A DNA stretch of 27,480 nucleotides, from the NCBI RefSeq assembly GCF_040394755.1, contig NZ_JBEBRQ010000042.1. One strand, given 5' to 3'. A program made the position numbers and the translations under genes. Below are positions 8,299 to 16,417 of the stretch, in pieces. Origin of the DNA: Castellaniella defragrans_A (lineage in GTDB: Bacteria > Pseudomonadota > Gammaproteobacteria > Burkholderiales > Burkholderiaceae_B). The notes beneath the pieces were generated by a model. The model worked only from the letters and a program-made list of their open reading frames with translations. It was not told where the DNA came from and made no database searches. Position 1 is the stretch's first letter. Each line of letters begins with the position of its first letter.

Positions 8299-9098
8299 GG
8301 CTTTCGAGGTCTCGGAGAGGCTTGGGTTTCAGGGGCCAGCGTGATGGCAAAGCCATTGGGATAGCGCAGATCGGCGCTGGTGATTTGACGTTCGCCCAGC
8401 CGCCGGGACAGGGCCGGCCAGGACTGAACAAAACGTTCGATTCGCGCGGCGAACGGCAAGGCACCCGCGCGCCCGTGCGGATCGGTCGTATCGGCGGCCG
8501 GATCGCGCCCCAGGCGCAGGCGCACGCCGTCCGAAAGCTGGACTTCCCACGCATAGCGCGGACTCAGAGTGGCTTCGCGCACTCGCAGGTCCAGCGGCGC
8601 GAACCAGCGGGCGATCTCGGCATAGCGTTGCACCACCAGCCGTTCGGAATTGACGGGTCCATTGAGCTGGGGCAGTTCCACATCGTCCGGCAGTTCGCCC
8701 TGGTTCGCCGTGAACGCCTCGCCCCAGGTATTGATCATCTGGTTCTCGTTCCAGAGCGCCAGGGGCTGCTGCTCCTCGATGTACACACGCAGAATGTCCG
8801 GCCAGACCCGCTGCACGTTCGCATGCCGCACCCAGGGGGTCGACTCGATCTTGCGGCGCGCATCGTTCAAGTCCAACAGGAAGAAATTGCCATGCACCTG
8901 GCCGGCCAGCGCCGTGCGCAGGCTCAGGGGGGTGACGTACTGCAACCCGGGCGCGGCCATCGGCGCGATTTCGATGCGGGTGATCGAAAAATACGGACGC
9001 CGCACCACCCAGGACAACGCACCAACCAGCAACGCCAATACGGCGAGCAGCGCCAGCACATTGGCGATCAGGTTGGTCAGGCGCGCATCGGCGAACAC
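8295..9098 (-). CDS. ftsQ: FtsQ, divisome POTRA-domain protein
   Basis: FtsQ is a bitopic inner-membrane protein that binds FtsL/FtsB and links early and late divisome parts. I start it at a GTG (9096-9098) because GGAGG lies 9 bases upstream (9108-9112) and the start falls 16 bp after the ddl stop. The open frame continues 30 codons further into ddl, with no family resemblance. The resulting 267-residue protein has a short cytoplasmic tail, one membrane segment at about residues 10-32 (NLIANVLALLAVLALLVG), and a POTRA domain starting YFSITRIEI. The beta domain that follows contains TPWVRHANVQRVWPD. The length is usual for betaproteobacteria. Confidence 0.93.
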   Translation of the reverse strand: MFADARLTNLIANVLALLAVLALLVGALSWVVRRPYFSITRIEIAPMAAPGLQYVTPLSLRTALAGQVHGNFFLLDLNDARRKIESTPWVRHANVQRVWPDILRVYIEEQQPLALWNENQMINTWGEAFTANQGELPDDVELPQLNGPVNSERLVVQRYAEIARWFAPLDLRVREATLSPRYAWEVQLSDGVRLRLGRDPAADTTDPHGRAGALPFAARIERFVQSWPALSRRLGERQITSADLRYPNGFAITLAPETQASPRPRKP

Positions 9099-9114
9099 GT
9101 CCGCAATCCTCCGC

Positions 9115-10062
9115 TCAAGTTCCAGCCGGACGGCGCAGCTTGCAGCGCGCCGTCGCCAGGATTTCCACGCACAGGCGGCCATAACCAATGCCAGCCGCCT
9201 TCGCGCCCATGGGCACCAGGGAATGACTGGTCATCCCGGGCGAGGTATTCATTTCGAGCAGCCAGGGCTGGCCGTCGGCATCCAGCATCAGGTCGGCGCG
9301 GCCCCATCCTTCGCAGCCCAGCGTCAGGTATGCCTGCTGCGCGATATCCTGGATGCGCCGCGTGAGCGCCGCGTCCAGTTCAGCTGGGCACACATAGCGG
9401 GTCTCGTCCGAGAAGTACTTATGCTCGTAGTCGTAATTGCCGCCAGGGGCGATGATCTCGATGATGGGCAGCGCCCGCGCATCGGCCCCCGACCCCAGGA
9501 TGGGAACGGTTAACTCGCGGCCCCGGATGTAGCGTTCGGCGAGCACGACATCATCGTGCCGGCGCGCCAGATCGTAGGCCGGCAGGATCTGATCGGCCTC
9601 ATCGACGCGCGTCACCCCGACCGTCGAGCCTTCGTGCGGCGGCTTCATGATCAGCGGCAGTCCGAGCGAGGCAGCAAGGCGCGCGGGGTCCGGCGCTACC
9701 GACAGCGCCTCGAATCCGGGCGTGGGCAGACCATGATGCAGCCACAGCCGCTTGGTCATGACCTTGTCCATGGCGACGCACGAGGCCGTTGGTCCACTGC
9801 CGGTATACGGCAACCCCATCAGCTCCAGCGCGCCTTGCAGCGTGCCGTCCTCGCCGTGGCTTCCGTGCAGGGCGATGAACACCCGGTCGAAACCCGCCGC
9901 CGCCAGCGCCGCGAGATCCTGCTTGCCGGTATCGAACAAATGGGCATCGACGCCTTCGGCGCGCAGGGCCTCGCAGACCCCGGCCCCCGAGAGCAGGGAA
10001 ACCTCGCGCTCCGCGGAAATACCGCCGTACAGAACGCCAACCCGGCCATAAGAATGACTCAT
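9115..10062 (-). CDS. ddl: D-alanine--D-alanine ligase
   Basis: Ddl joins two D-Ala using ATP to make the dipeptide that the MurF part of the fusion adds. The 315-residue product (306 for E. coli DdlB) is an ATP-grasp enzyme: an N-terminal domain with VLYGGISAEREVSLLSG holding the first substrate glutamate, a central segment PLIMKPPHEGSTVGV, and the C-terminal metal site WLLEMNTSPGMTSHSLVP. The frame is open about 90 codons further upstream inside murC, but MSHSYGRVGVLYGG is the family start. Its ATG overlaps the murC TGA. It feeds the same pathway as its neighbours. Confidence 0.97.
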   Translation of the reverse strand: MSHSYGRVGVLYGGISAEREVSLLSGAGVCEALRAEGVDAHLFDTGKQDLAALAAAGFDRVFIALHGSHGEDGTLQGALELMGLPYTGSGPTASCVAMDKVMTKRLWLHHGLPTPGFEALSVAPDPARLAASLGLPLIMKPPHEGSTVGVTRVDEADQILPAYDLARRHDDVVLAERYIRGRELTVPILGSGADARALPIIEIIAPGGNYDYEHKYFSDETRYVCPAELDAALTRRIQDIAQQAYLTLGCEGWGRADLMLDADGQPWLLEMNTSPGMTSHSLVPMGAKAAGIGYGRLCVEILATARCKLRRPAGT

Positions 10063-11465
10063 GCTGCTTCCCCCAATTGCGCCGGCACACGGCTGATGGA
10101 ACCGGCGCCCATGATGATGATCACATCGCCGTCCCGCGCAAAATCGCGAATAGTGCCCGCCAGATCGCCGATCTGCTCGACGAATACCGGCTCGATCCGG
10201 CCCGCGACACGCACCGCCCGCGCGAGCGCGCGGCCGTCGGCGGCGATCAGCGGCGGCTCGCCCGCCGGATACACCTCGGTCAGCAGCACGGCATCGGCCG
10301 AACTCAAGACCTTGACGAAATCCTCGAAACAATCCCGCGTGCGGGTGTAGCGATGCGGCTGGAAGGCCAGCACCACCCGGCGCTCGGGCCAGGCGCCGCG
10401 CGCCGCCGCCAGCGTCGCGGCCATCTCGACGGGATGGTGCCCGTAATCATCGATCACTGTATAAGTGCCGCCGCCATGGACCGCGCTCACCGGAAACTCG
10501 CCCACTTGAGTGAAGCGGCGGCCGACGCCGCGAAAATTGGCGAGCGCATCCACCACGACGGCATCCGGCACGCCCAGCTCAGTCGCCACGGCAATCGTGG
10601 CCAGAGCATTGAGCACGTTGTGCCGTCCCGGCAGATTCAGCCGCACGGACATCGGCGCGAGCTCGCCATGGGCGCCCTGGCGCCGGACCTCGAAACACAT
10701 GGACACGCCATCGGCATGCACCCCTTCGGCGCGCACCTGGGCCGGGGACTCGATGCCGTAGGTCGTGATCGGCCGCGAAACGAAAGGAATGATTTCGCGC
10801 ACGTTCGGGTCGTCCAGGCACAGGACCGCGCTGCCGTAGAAAGGCAGCCGCTGGGTGAACTCGACGAAGGCGCTCTTGAGCCGCGCGATGTCGTGCCCAT
10901 ACGTGTCCATATGGTCCACATCGATGTTGGTGATGATCGCCATCACCGGCAGGAGATTCAGGAACGAGGCGTCGGATTCGTCGGCCTCGACCACGATGTA
11001 CTCCCCCTGCCCCAGGCGGGCGTTGGCGTCGGCCGCGTTCAGGCGCCCGCCGATGACGAACGTCGGGTCCAGGCCGCCCGCCGCCAGCACACTGGCCACC
11101 AGGCTGGTGGTCGTGGTCTTGCCGTGGGTGCCGGCCACCGCGATACCGCGCTTGAGCCGCATCAGTTCGGCGAGCATCAGCGCACGCGGCACCACGGGCA
11201 CGTGCGCGGCCCGCGCCGCCAGGACCTCGGGATTGTCGGCGCGGATCGCCGTCGAGGTCACGATGGCGCCGGCGCCCTGGATGTTTTCCGCCGCATGGCC
11301 GATCATGATGTGCGCGCCCAGCCCGCCCAGGCGGCGGGTGACTGCGGTTTCCTGGATGTCCGAGCCGCTGATCGCATACCCCAGGTTCAGCAGAACCTCG
11401 GCGATGCCGCTCATCCCCGATCCGCCGATCCCGACGAAATGAATTCTTTGTATGCGGTGCTTCAC
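10059..11465 (-). CDS. murC: MurC, UDP-N-acetylmuramate--L-alanine ligase
   Basis: MurC adds L-Ala to UDP-MurNAc, the first stem-peptide step, in the cytoplasm. The 468-residue protein begins MKHRIQRIHFVGIGGSGM, the UDP-sugar binding start, and has the ATP loop GTHGKTTTT at residues 112-120. The central-domain segment VVEADESDASFL and the linker motif DDYGHHPVE are also present. The start is a GTG overlapping the murG stop (GTGA), with GAGGAGG just upstream; the longer open frame into murG is not protein-like. Length is normal (491 in E. coli). Confidence 0.97.
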   Translation of the reverse strand: MKHRIQRIHFVGIGGSGMSGIAEVLLNLGYAISGSDIQETAVTRRLGGLGAHIMIGHAAENIQGAGAIVTSTAIRADNPEVLAARAAHVPVVPRALMLAELMRLKRGIAVAGTHGKTTTTSLVASVLAAGGLDPTFVIGGRLNAADANARLGQGEYIVVEADESDASFLNLLPVMAIITNIDVDHMDTYGHDIARLKSAFVEFTQRLPFYGSAVLCLDDPNVREIIPFVSRPITTYGIESPAQVRAEGVHADGVSMCFEVRRQGAHGELAPMSVRLNLPGRHNVLNALATIAVATELGVPDAVVVDALANFRGVGRRFTQVGEFPVSAVHGGGTYTVIDDYGHHPVEMAATLAAARGAWPERRVVLAFQPHRYTRTRDCFEDFVKVLSSADAVLLTEVYPAGEPPLIAADGRALARAVRVAGRIEPVFVEQIGDLAGTIRDFARDGDVIIIMGAGSISRVPAQLGEAA

Positions 11466-12538
11466 GCCGCCTCCTCGATCGTGTTCACGCAGGCGTCGGC
11501 AATCCGTTGCGCGGCGTCCAGACTGGCATGCTCGCGCGCATGCCGGGCGACGTCCGCCAGTTCGGCGCGGCTGCGCGCATCCAGCCACGCCGCCAGGGTT
11601 TCGGCATCGAGCGTATTCTGCGGCATCATCCAGCCGCCCCCGCATTCCGACAGATAGCGGGCGTTCGCCGTCTGGTGATCATCGATGGCATGCGGCAGGG
11701 GAATGAACAGCGCGGCCACGCCGACGGCGGCCACCTCGGCCACCGTCATCGCCCCGGCCCGGCAGATCACCAGATCCGCGTCGGCCAGCGCCTGCGCCAT
11801 ATCCTCGATGAATGCCGAAGTCTCGGCGGCCACCCCCAGAGTTTCGTAGCGCGCGCGCACCGCCTCGACATGGCGTTCGCCCGTCTGGTGACGCACCAGC
11901 GGACGACGCGACGCCGGCAGACGGGCAATGGCTTCAGGCACCCGTTCATTGAGCGGCGCAGCGCCCAGGCTGCCGCCCAGGACCAGCACACGCAACGCGC
12001 CCTCGCGCGCGGCATAGCGCTGCGCCGCCGGCACCACCCGCAACAAGGCCTCGCGCACTGGATTGCCGACCATCAAGGCATCGGGCAAAGCGCCGGGAAA
12101 ACCCGTCAGCACTCGCGCCGCCAGGCGCGCCAGCCAGCGGTTGGCCGTTCCGGCCACCGCATTCTGTTCATGCACCACCAGCGGAATACCCAGCAGCCGC
12201 GCCATGAGCCCCCCGGGGAAGGCGACATAGCCGCCCATGCCCAGCACCACATCCGGGCGGTGCTCCCGCAGCAGGCGACCCGCACGCACGCAAGCTGCCG
12301 TCAGGCTGAACGGCAGCTTGAGCAGCGCGCCGATTCCCTTGCCGCGCACACCGCCGAAGCGCAGCGCCAGCAGGTCGTAGCCCTGCGCCGGCACGAGCCG
12401 GCCCTCCATGCGCTCGGGATTGCCCAGCCACAGCACGCGCCAGCCGCGCGCGCGCAGTTCGGCGCCCACGGCCAGCCCCGGCATGATGTGCCCACCGGTG
12501 CCGCCAGCCATGATCAGGATCGTGCGAAGGGCCGTCAT
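11462..12538 (-). CDS. murG: MurG, lipid II-forming GlcNAc transferase
   Basis: MurG moves GlcNAc from UDP-GlcNAc onto lipid I to form lipid II at the inner face of the membrane. The 358-residue GT-B enzyme (family GT28) has the N-terminal glycine-rich loop MAGGTGGHIMPGLAV and the lipid I side motif VLGMGGYVAFPGG. It also shows HEQNAVAGTANR, the C-terminal glycine loop VLGGSLGAAPLNE, and the donor-binding CRAGAMTVAEVAA. The ATG overlaps the ftsW stop (ATGA). The open frame upstream inside ftsW is a shadow. Confidence 0.97.
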   Translation of the reverse strand: MTALRTILIMAGGTGGHIMPGLAVGAELRARGWRVLWLGNPERMEGRLVPAQGYDLLALRFGGVRGKGIGALLKLPFSLTAACVRAGRLLREHRPDVVLGMGGYVAFPGGLMARLLGIPLVVHEQNAVAGTANRWLARLAARVLTGFPGALPDALMVGNPVREALLRVVPAAQRYAAREGALRVLVLGGSLGAAPLNERVPEAIARLPASRRPLVRHQTGERHVEAVRARYETLGVAAETSAFIEDMAQALADADLVICRAGAMTVAEVAAVGVAALFIPLPHAIDDHQTANARYLSECGGGWMMPQNTLDAETLAAWLDARSRAELADVARHAREHASLDAAQRIADACVNTIEEAA

Positions 12539-13728
12539 GTGCGCCGCCCCCGCATCATGCAGCGCGTCTCGTAATCCACGCGCAGCAACATGGCCACGGC
12601 CATGATGTTCATCACGATGCCCGAACCGCCATAGCTGACCAGCGGCAGGGTCAGGCCCTTGGTGGGCAGCAGGCCCAGGCACACACCGACATTGATGAAA
12701 GCCTGTACGCCGAACCACAGTGCCACGCCTTGCGCGACCAGGCCGGCGAACATGCGTTCCATGGCTATGGCCTGGCGGGCGATGTCGAAACCCCGCATGA
12801 CGACATAGGCGAAGACGGCAATCAAGCCGCATACGCCCACGAAACCGAGTTCCTCGCCCACCACGGCGACGATGAAATCCGTATGCGCCTCGGGCAGGTA
12901 GTGCAGCTTTTCAATGCTGGCGCCCAGGCCCACGCCGAACCATTCGCCGCGCCCCAGGGCGATCAGCGAATGCGAGAGCTGGTAGGCGCTGCCGTAGGCA
13001 TTGTCCGGGTTCCAGGGGTCCAGGTACACGAACAGGCGCTCGCGGCGCCAGGGCGAGGCCCAGATCAGCGTGAAGAAACTCCCCACCATGATCAGCAGCA
13101 GCGTGGAAAACAGCTTGATATTGATGCCGCCGATGAACAGGATGCCGACCGCGATCGACACGATCACGATGAAAGCGCCCAGATCCGGCTCCATCAGCAA
13201 CAGCACGCCCACGGCCGCCAGCGCGCACGCCATCGGCATGAAGCCGCGCCAGAAGGTCTGCATGTGCGCCTGCTTGCGCACGACATAGTCCGCCGCATAC
13301 AGCAGCACGGCGACCTTCATCCATTCGGAAGGCTGGAAGTTGATCGGCCCCAGGGGCAGCCAGCGCCGCGCGCCGTTCACCTCGCGCCCAACCCCCGGAA
13401 CCAGGACCACCAGCAGCATGAGCAGGGCGACCAGGAACAGCGGCACGGCGATTTTCTGCCAGACGCGCATGGGAACACTGGCGGCGAACAGGCCGGCCAG
13501 CACACCGACGACGATGAACACCGCATGGCGGCCAACGAAGTAAAAGCGCCCATAGCTTTCGTAGCGTGGTCCATCGGCCAGGGCGATCGAGGCCGAATAC
13601 ACCATCAACAGCCCGAACAGCACAAGCGTGCCGGTCGCGATGATCAGCCCCACGTCCACGCTGGGCATCGTGGTCCGGCCGGGACGCACGGCATTGACGC
13701 CCGCGCTCAGTTCGCCGAATACGCTCAC
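12535..13728 (-). CDS. ftsW: FtsW, septal peptidoglycan glycosyltransferase (SEDS)
   Basis: FtsW is the SEDS-family membrane enzyme that polymerises lipid II at the septum together with FtsI. The 397-residue product has about ten hydrophobic segments. Visible SEDS signatures are NFQPSEWMKVAVLLYAADYV, the loop with PEAHTDFIVAVVGEELGF, and the C-terminal PTKGLTLPLVSYGGSG. The start is GTG, preceded by GGGGAGG and overlapping the murD stop (GTGA). Confidence 0.97.
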   Translation of the reverse strand: MSVFGELSAGVNAVRPGRTTMPSVDVGLIIATGTLVLFGLLMVYSASIALADGPRYESYGRFYFVGRHAVFIVVGVLAGLFAASVPMRVWQKIAVPLFLVALLMLLVVLVPGVGREVNGARRWLPLGPINFQPSEWMKVAVLLYAADYVVRKQAHMQTFWRGFMPMACALAAVGVLLLMEPDLGAFIVIVSIAVGILFIGGINIKLFSTLLLIMVGSFFTLIWASPWRRERLFVYLDPWNPDNAYGSAYQLSHSLIALGRGEWFGVGLGASIEKLHYLPEAHTDFIVAVVGEELGFVGVCGLIAVFAYVVMRGFDIARQAIAMERMFAGLVAQGVALWFGVQAFINVGVCLGLLPTKGLTLPLVSYGGSGIVMNIMAVAMLLRVDYETRCMMRGRRT

Positions 13729-15248
13729 ACGACCTCCCCGCGATCAGCCGCCAGCTCGCGCACCGCCTCGACGAAGCAGGCGGCGCGATGGGCGTAGTTG
13801 CGGAACATATCCATACTGGCGCAAGCCGGCGACAGCAGGACCGCATCGCCTGGCCGGGCATGCGCCATCCCCCGGGCCACGGCCTGCGTCAGAGAATCGC
13901 AAGACTCGATCGGCACGCCGGCATCCGCCAGGGCCGCGCCGATCGCGGGACCATCCTGACCGATCAGCATCACCGCGCGCGCATGTTCACGCACGGCGGG
14001 CGCCAAAGGCGAGAAATCCTGCCCCTTGCCCAGACCGCCGGCAATCAGCACCACCGGCCGGCCCAGGCCGCACAGTGCGGCCAGCGTCGCGCCCACATTG
14101 GTGCCCTTGCTGTCGTCGATGAAGTCCACATCGGCGATCCGCCGCACAAGCTCGGTGCGATGCGCCTCGCCGCGATAGGCGCGCAAGGCATGCAACATGG
14201 GCGCCCAACCCAGGCCGATCGCGCGCCCCAGGGCAAGCGCCGCCAGCGCGTTCAAGGCATTGTGCATGCCCCGGATCTGCAACGCCTCGACAGGCATCAG
14301 CGGTACCGGGCTTGCGCCGCGCCGCGGCAGCGATCCTGGCGCCCGCCCGCGGCGCGGCGGCGCGGCGGCTTCCTCGGGCTCGGCCGCCTGCACGCTGGAC
14401 AGCCAGGCCATGCCATTCTGCATCTCGATGCCCAGGTCGCCGTCGAGCTTCGGCGCGTCCGCGCCAAAGCTGCGCACGCGCGTGTCCTCGAGACTGGGCA
14501 CCATCGCGCGCGTCAGGGGATCGTCACGATTGACGATGGCGATGCGCGCCATGGCCAGCACGCGCGCCTTGGCCTGCGCATAGGCTTGCAGGGAACCATG
14601 CCAGTCCAGATGATCCTGGGTCACGTTCAGCACCGCCGCCGCATCCAGCGCCAGGGTCTCCGTCGCCTCGAGCTGGAAGCTCGACAACTCAAGCACCCAG
14701 ACATCCGGCAAGTCGGCCTCGTCCAGCGCCTGCCGCAGGCTGGCAAGCGCCGAGGGGCCGATATTCCCGGCCGCGCGCGCCTTGCGGCCGGCGGCCTGGG
14801 CCAGATTGCGAACCAACGCCGTGACCGTGGTCTTGCCATTGGTGCCGGTGACCGCCACCACCGCCGGGGCATAGCCCTGGCCGCGCAGATCCGCCAGCGC
14901 GCGGGCGAACAGCTCGATCTCGCCCAGCACCTCGACATCGCGCGCGCGTGCCGCCGCCAGCAAACCGGCGACCGGCTCCTCGCGCGGATTCAGGCCGGGG
15001 CTGATGACCAGAGTGTGAACCTCATCGAGCGCCTCGGGCGTGAACGCGCCGGCGCCCAGGCGCAGATCCGCTTCGCCGACATGTTCGCGCAACCCCTCCA
15101 GGCCGCCAGGCTGGGCACGCGTATCCAGCACGCGCAGGCGCGCGCCATGCCCCGCGCACCAGAGCGCCGCGGCCAGGCCCGTCTCGCCCAACCCCAGGAT
15201 CAGGGTCAGGCCAACGCGCCGCACGGAGGGAAAGACATACGCACTCAT
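13725..15248 (-). CDS. murD: MurD, UDP-MurNAc-L-Ala--D-Glu ligase
   Basis: MurD adds D-Glu to UDP-MurNAc-L-Ala. The 507-residue protein is clearly longer than E. coli MurD (438). It has the N-terminal UDP-binding LILGLGETGLAAA, the ATP loop GTNGKTT at residues 135-141, the central ELSSFQLE and NVTQDHLDWHG motifs, and the C-terminal DDSKGTNVGAT and LLSPACASMDMF. The extra length includes an Ala/Pro/Arg-rich stretch at about 284-318 (AAEPEEAAAPPRRGRAPG...), just before the C-terminal domain hinge HNALNALAALAL. It is likely a disordered surface loop; I recall Bordetella MurD being of similar length. The ATG overlaps the mraY stop (ATGA); the long frame upstream inside mraY is a shadow. Confidence 0.97.
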   Translation of the reverse strand: MSAYVFPSVRRVGLTLILGLGETGLAAALWCAGHGARLRVLDTRAQPGGLEGLREHVGEADLRLGAGAFTPEALDEVHTLVISPGLNPREEPVAGLLAAARARDVEVLGEIELFARALADLRGQGYAPAVVAVTGTNGKTTVTALVRNLAQAAGRKARAAGNIGPSALASLRQALDEADLPDVWVLELSSFQLEATETLALDAAAVLNVTQDHLDWHGSLQAYAQAKARVLAMARIAIVNRDDPLTRAMVPSLEDTRVRSFGADAPKLDGDLGIEMQNGMAWLSSVQAAEPEEAAAPPRRGRAPGSLPRRGASPVPLMPVEALQIRGMHNALNALAALALGRAIGLGWAPMLHALRAYRGEAHRTELVRRIADVDFIDDSKGTNVGATLAALCGLGRPVVLIAGGLGKGQDFSPLAPAVREHARAVMLIGQDGPAIGAALADAGVPIESCDSLTQAVARGMAHARPGDAVLLSPACASMDMFRNYAHRAACFVEAVRELAADRGEVV

Positions 15249-16417
15249 CGCAGCTTCAGACTCGCAAGACCGATCATGACCAGCATCATGGTGATGATCC
15301 AGAACCGCACCACGACCTGGGTTTCCTTCCAGCCGCCGACCTCGAAATGATGGTGCAGGGGCGCCATGCGGAATATCCGCCGGCCCTCGCCATAGCGTTT
15401 CTTGGTGTATTTGAACCAGGTCACCTGCAGCATCACCGACAAAGTCTCGACCACGAACACGCCGCCCATGATGAACAGCACGATCTCCTGACGCACGACC
15501 ACGGCGATCGCGCCCAGTGCGCCGCCCAGGGCCAATGCCCCCACATCGCCCATGAAAACCTGAGCGGGATACGTGTTGAACCAGAGAAATGCGAGCCCCG
15601 CCCCGGCGATCGCCGCGCAGATCACCATGAGTTCGGAGGCGCCGGGAATGTAGGGAAACAGCAGGTACTTGGAATAGTCGACGCGGCCGACCACATAGGC
15701 AAAAATCCCGAGGGCACTGCCGATCATGACGGTGGGCATGATGGCCAGGCCATCGAGCCCATCGGTAAGGTTGACGGCGTTGCTGGAGCCCACGATCACC
15801 AGCCAGGTCAATATCACGAAGCCAAACACGCCCAGGGGATAGCTGATCGTCTTGAAGAACGGCACGATCAAATCGGCGCGCTCGGGCAGCGGCATGGAAA
15901 AGCCGCTCATCACCCAGTCGGTGAACAGCGGCCACAGGGCCGTATTGGCCGGGGCCGATACGGCGAAACTCAGATAGACCGCCGCCACCAGGCCGATCAG
16001 TGCCTGCCAGAAGAATTTCTGGCGCGCCGGCATGCCCTCGGGATCCCGATTGACCACTTTGCGATAGTCATCGGCCCAGCCGATCCAGCCAAAGCCGAAG
16101 GTCACCAGCAGCACGACCCAGACGAAGCGGTTCGTCCAGTCGGCCCACAGCAGCGTGCTCACCCCGATGGCGATCAGGATGAGCGCACCGCCCATCGTCG
16201 GCGTCCCGTTCTTCTGCAGGTGCGACTGCGGCCCGTTGGTACGCACCGCCTGTCCGATCTTCAGGGCGGTGAGCCTGCGGATCAGCCAGGGACCGGCCAG
16301 CAGACCGATCGCCAGGGCCGTCGCGCACGCCAGCAAGGCGCGAAAGGTGATGTATTCCACCACTCCGAATGCGCGGAAATGTTCATCCGACAACCAACGC
16401 GCCAGTTCAAGCAGCAT
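15245..16417 (-). CDS. mraY: MraY, phospho-MurNAc-pentapeptide transferase
   Basis: MraY transfers phospho-MurNAc-pentapeptide onto undecaprenyl phosphate to make lipid I. The 390-residue polytopic membrane protein has the conserved cytoplasmic loop GTPTMGGALI, the Asp pair Asp116-Asp117 in WADDYRKV, and SSNAVNLTDGLDGLA. It also has NTYPAQVFMGDVGALALGG and the histidine loop PLHHHFEVGGWKE. The start ATG has GGAGG just upstream and overlaps the end of the murE-murF gene by 11 bp. The longer open frame into that gene is a shadow. Confidence 0.98.
   Translation of the reverse strand: MLLELARWLSDEHFRAFGVVEYITFRALLACATALAIGLLAGPWLIRRLTALKIGQAVRTNGPQSHLQKNGTPTMGGALILIAIGVSTLLWADWTNRFVWVVLLVTFGFGWIGWADDYRKVVNRDPEGMPARQKFFWQALIGLVAAVYLSFAVSAPANTALWPLFTDWVMSGFSMPLPERADLIVPFFKTISYPLGVFGFVILTWLVIVGSSNAVNLTDGLDGLAIMPTVMIGSALGIFAYVVGRVDYSKYLLFPYIPGASELMVICAAIAGAGLAFLWFNTYPAQVFMGDVGALALGGALGAIAVVVRQEIVLFIMGGVFVVETLSVMLQVTWFKYTKKRYGEGRRIFRMAPLHHHFEVGGWKETQVVVRFWIITMMLVMIGLASLKLR

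Noticed and set aside
10063..10332. Longer ddl product starting inside murC
   Set aside because: The extra 90 residues are an out-of-frame reading of murC; the family start MSHSYGRVGV coincides with an ATGA overlap.
14285..14400. The Arg/Pro-rich stretch in MurD as a frameshift artefact
   Set aside because: The frame resumes with the correct C-terminal MurD domain and no second shift is needed, so it is an in-frame insertion.
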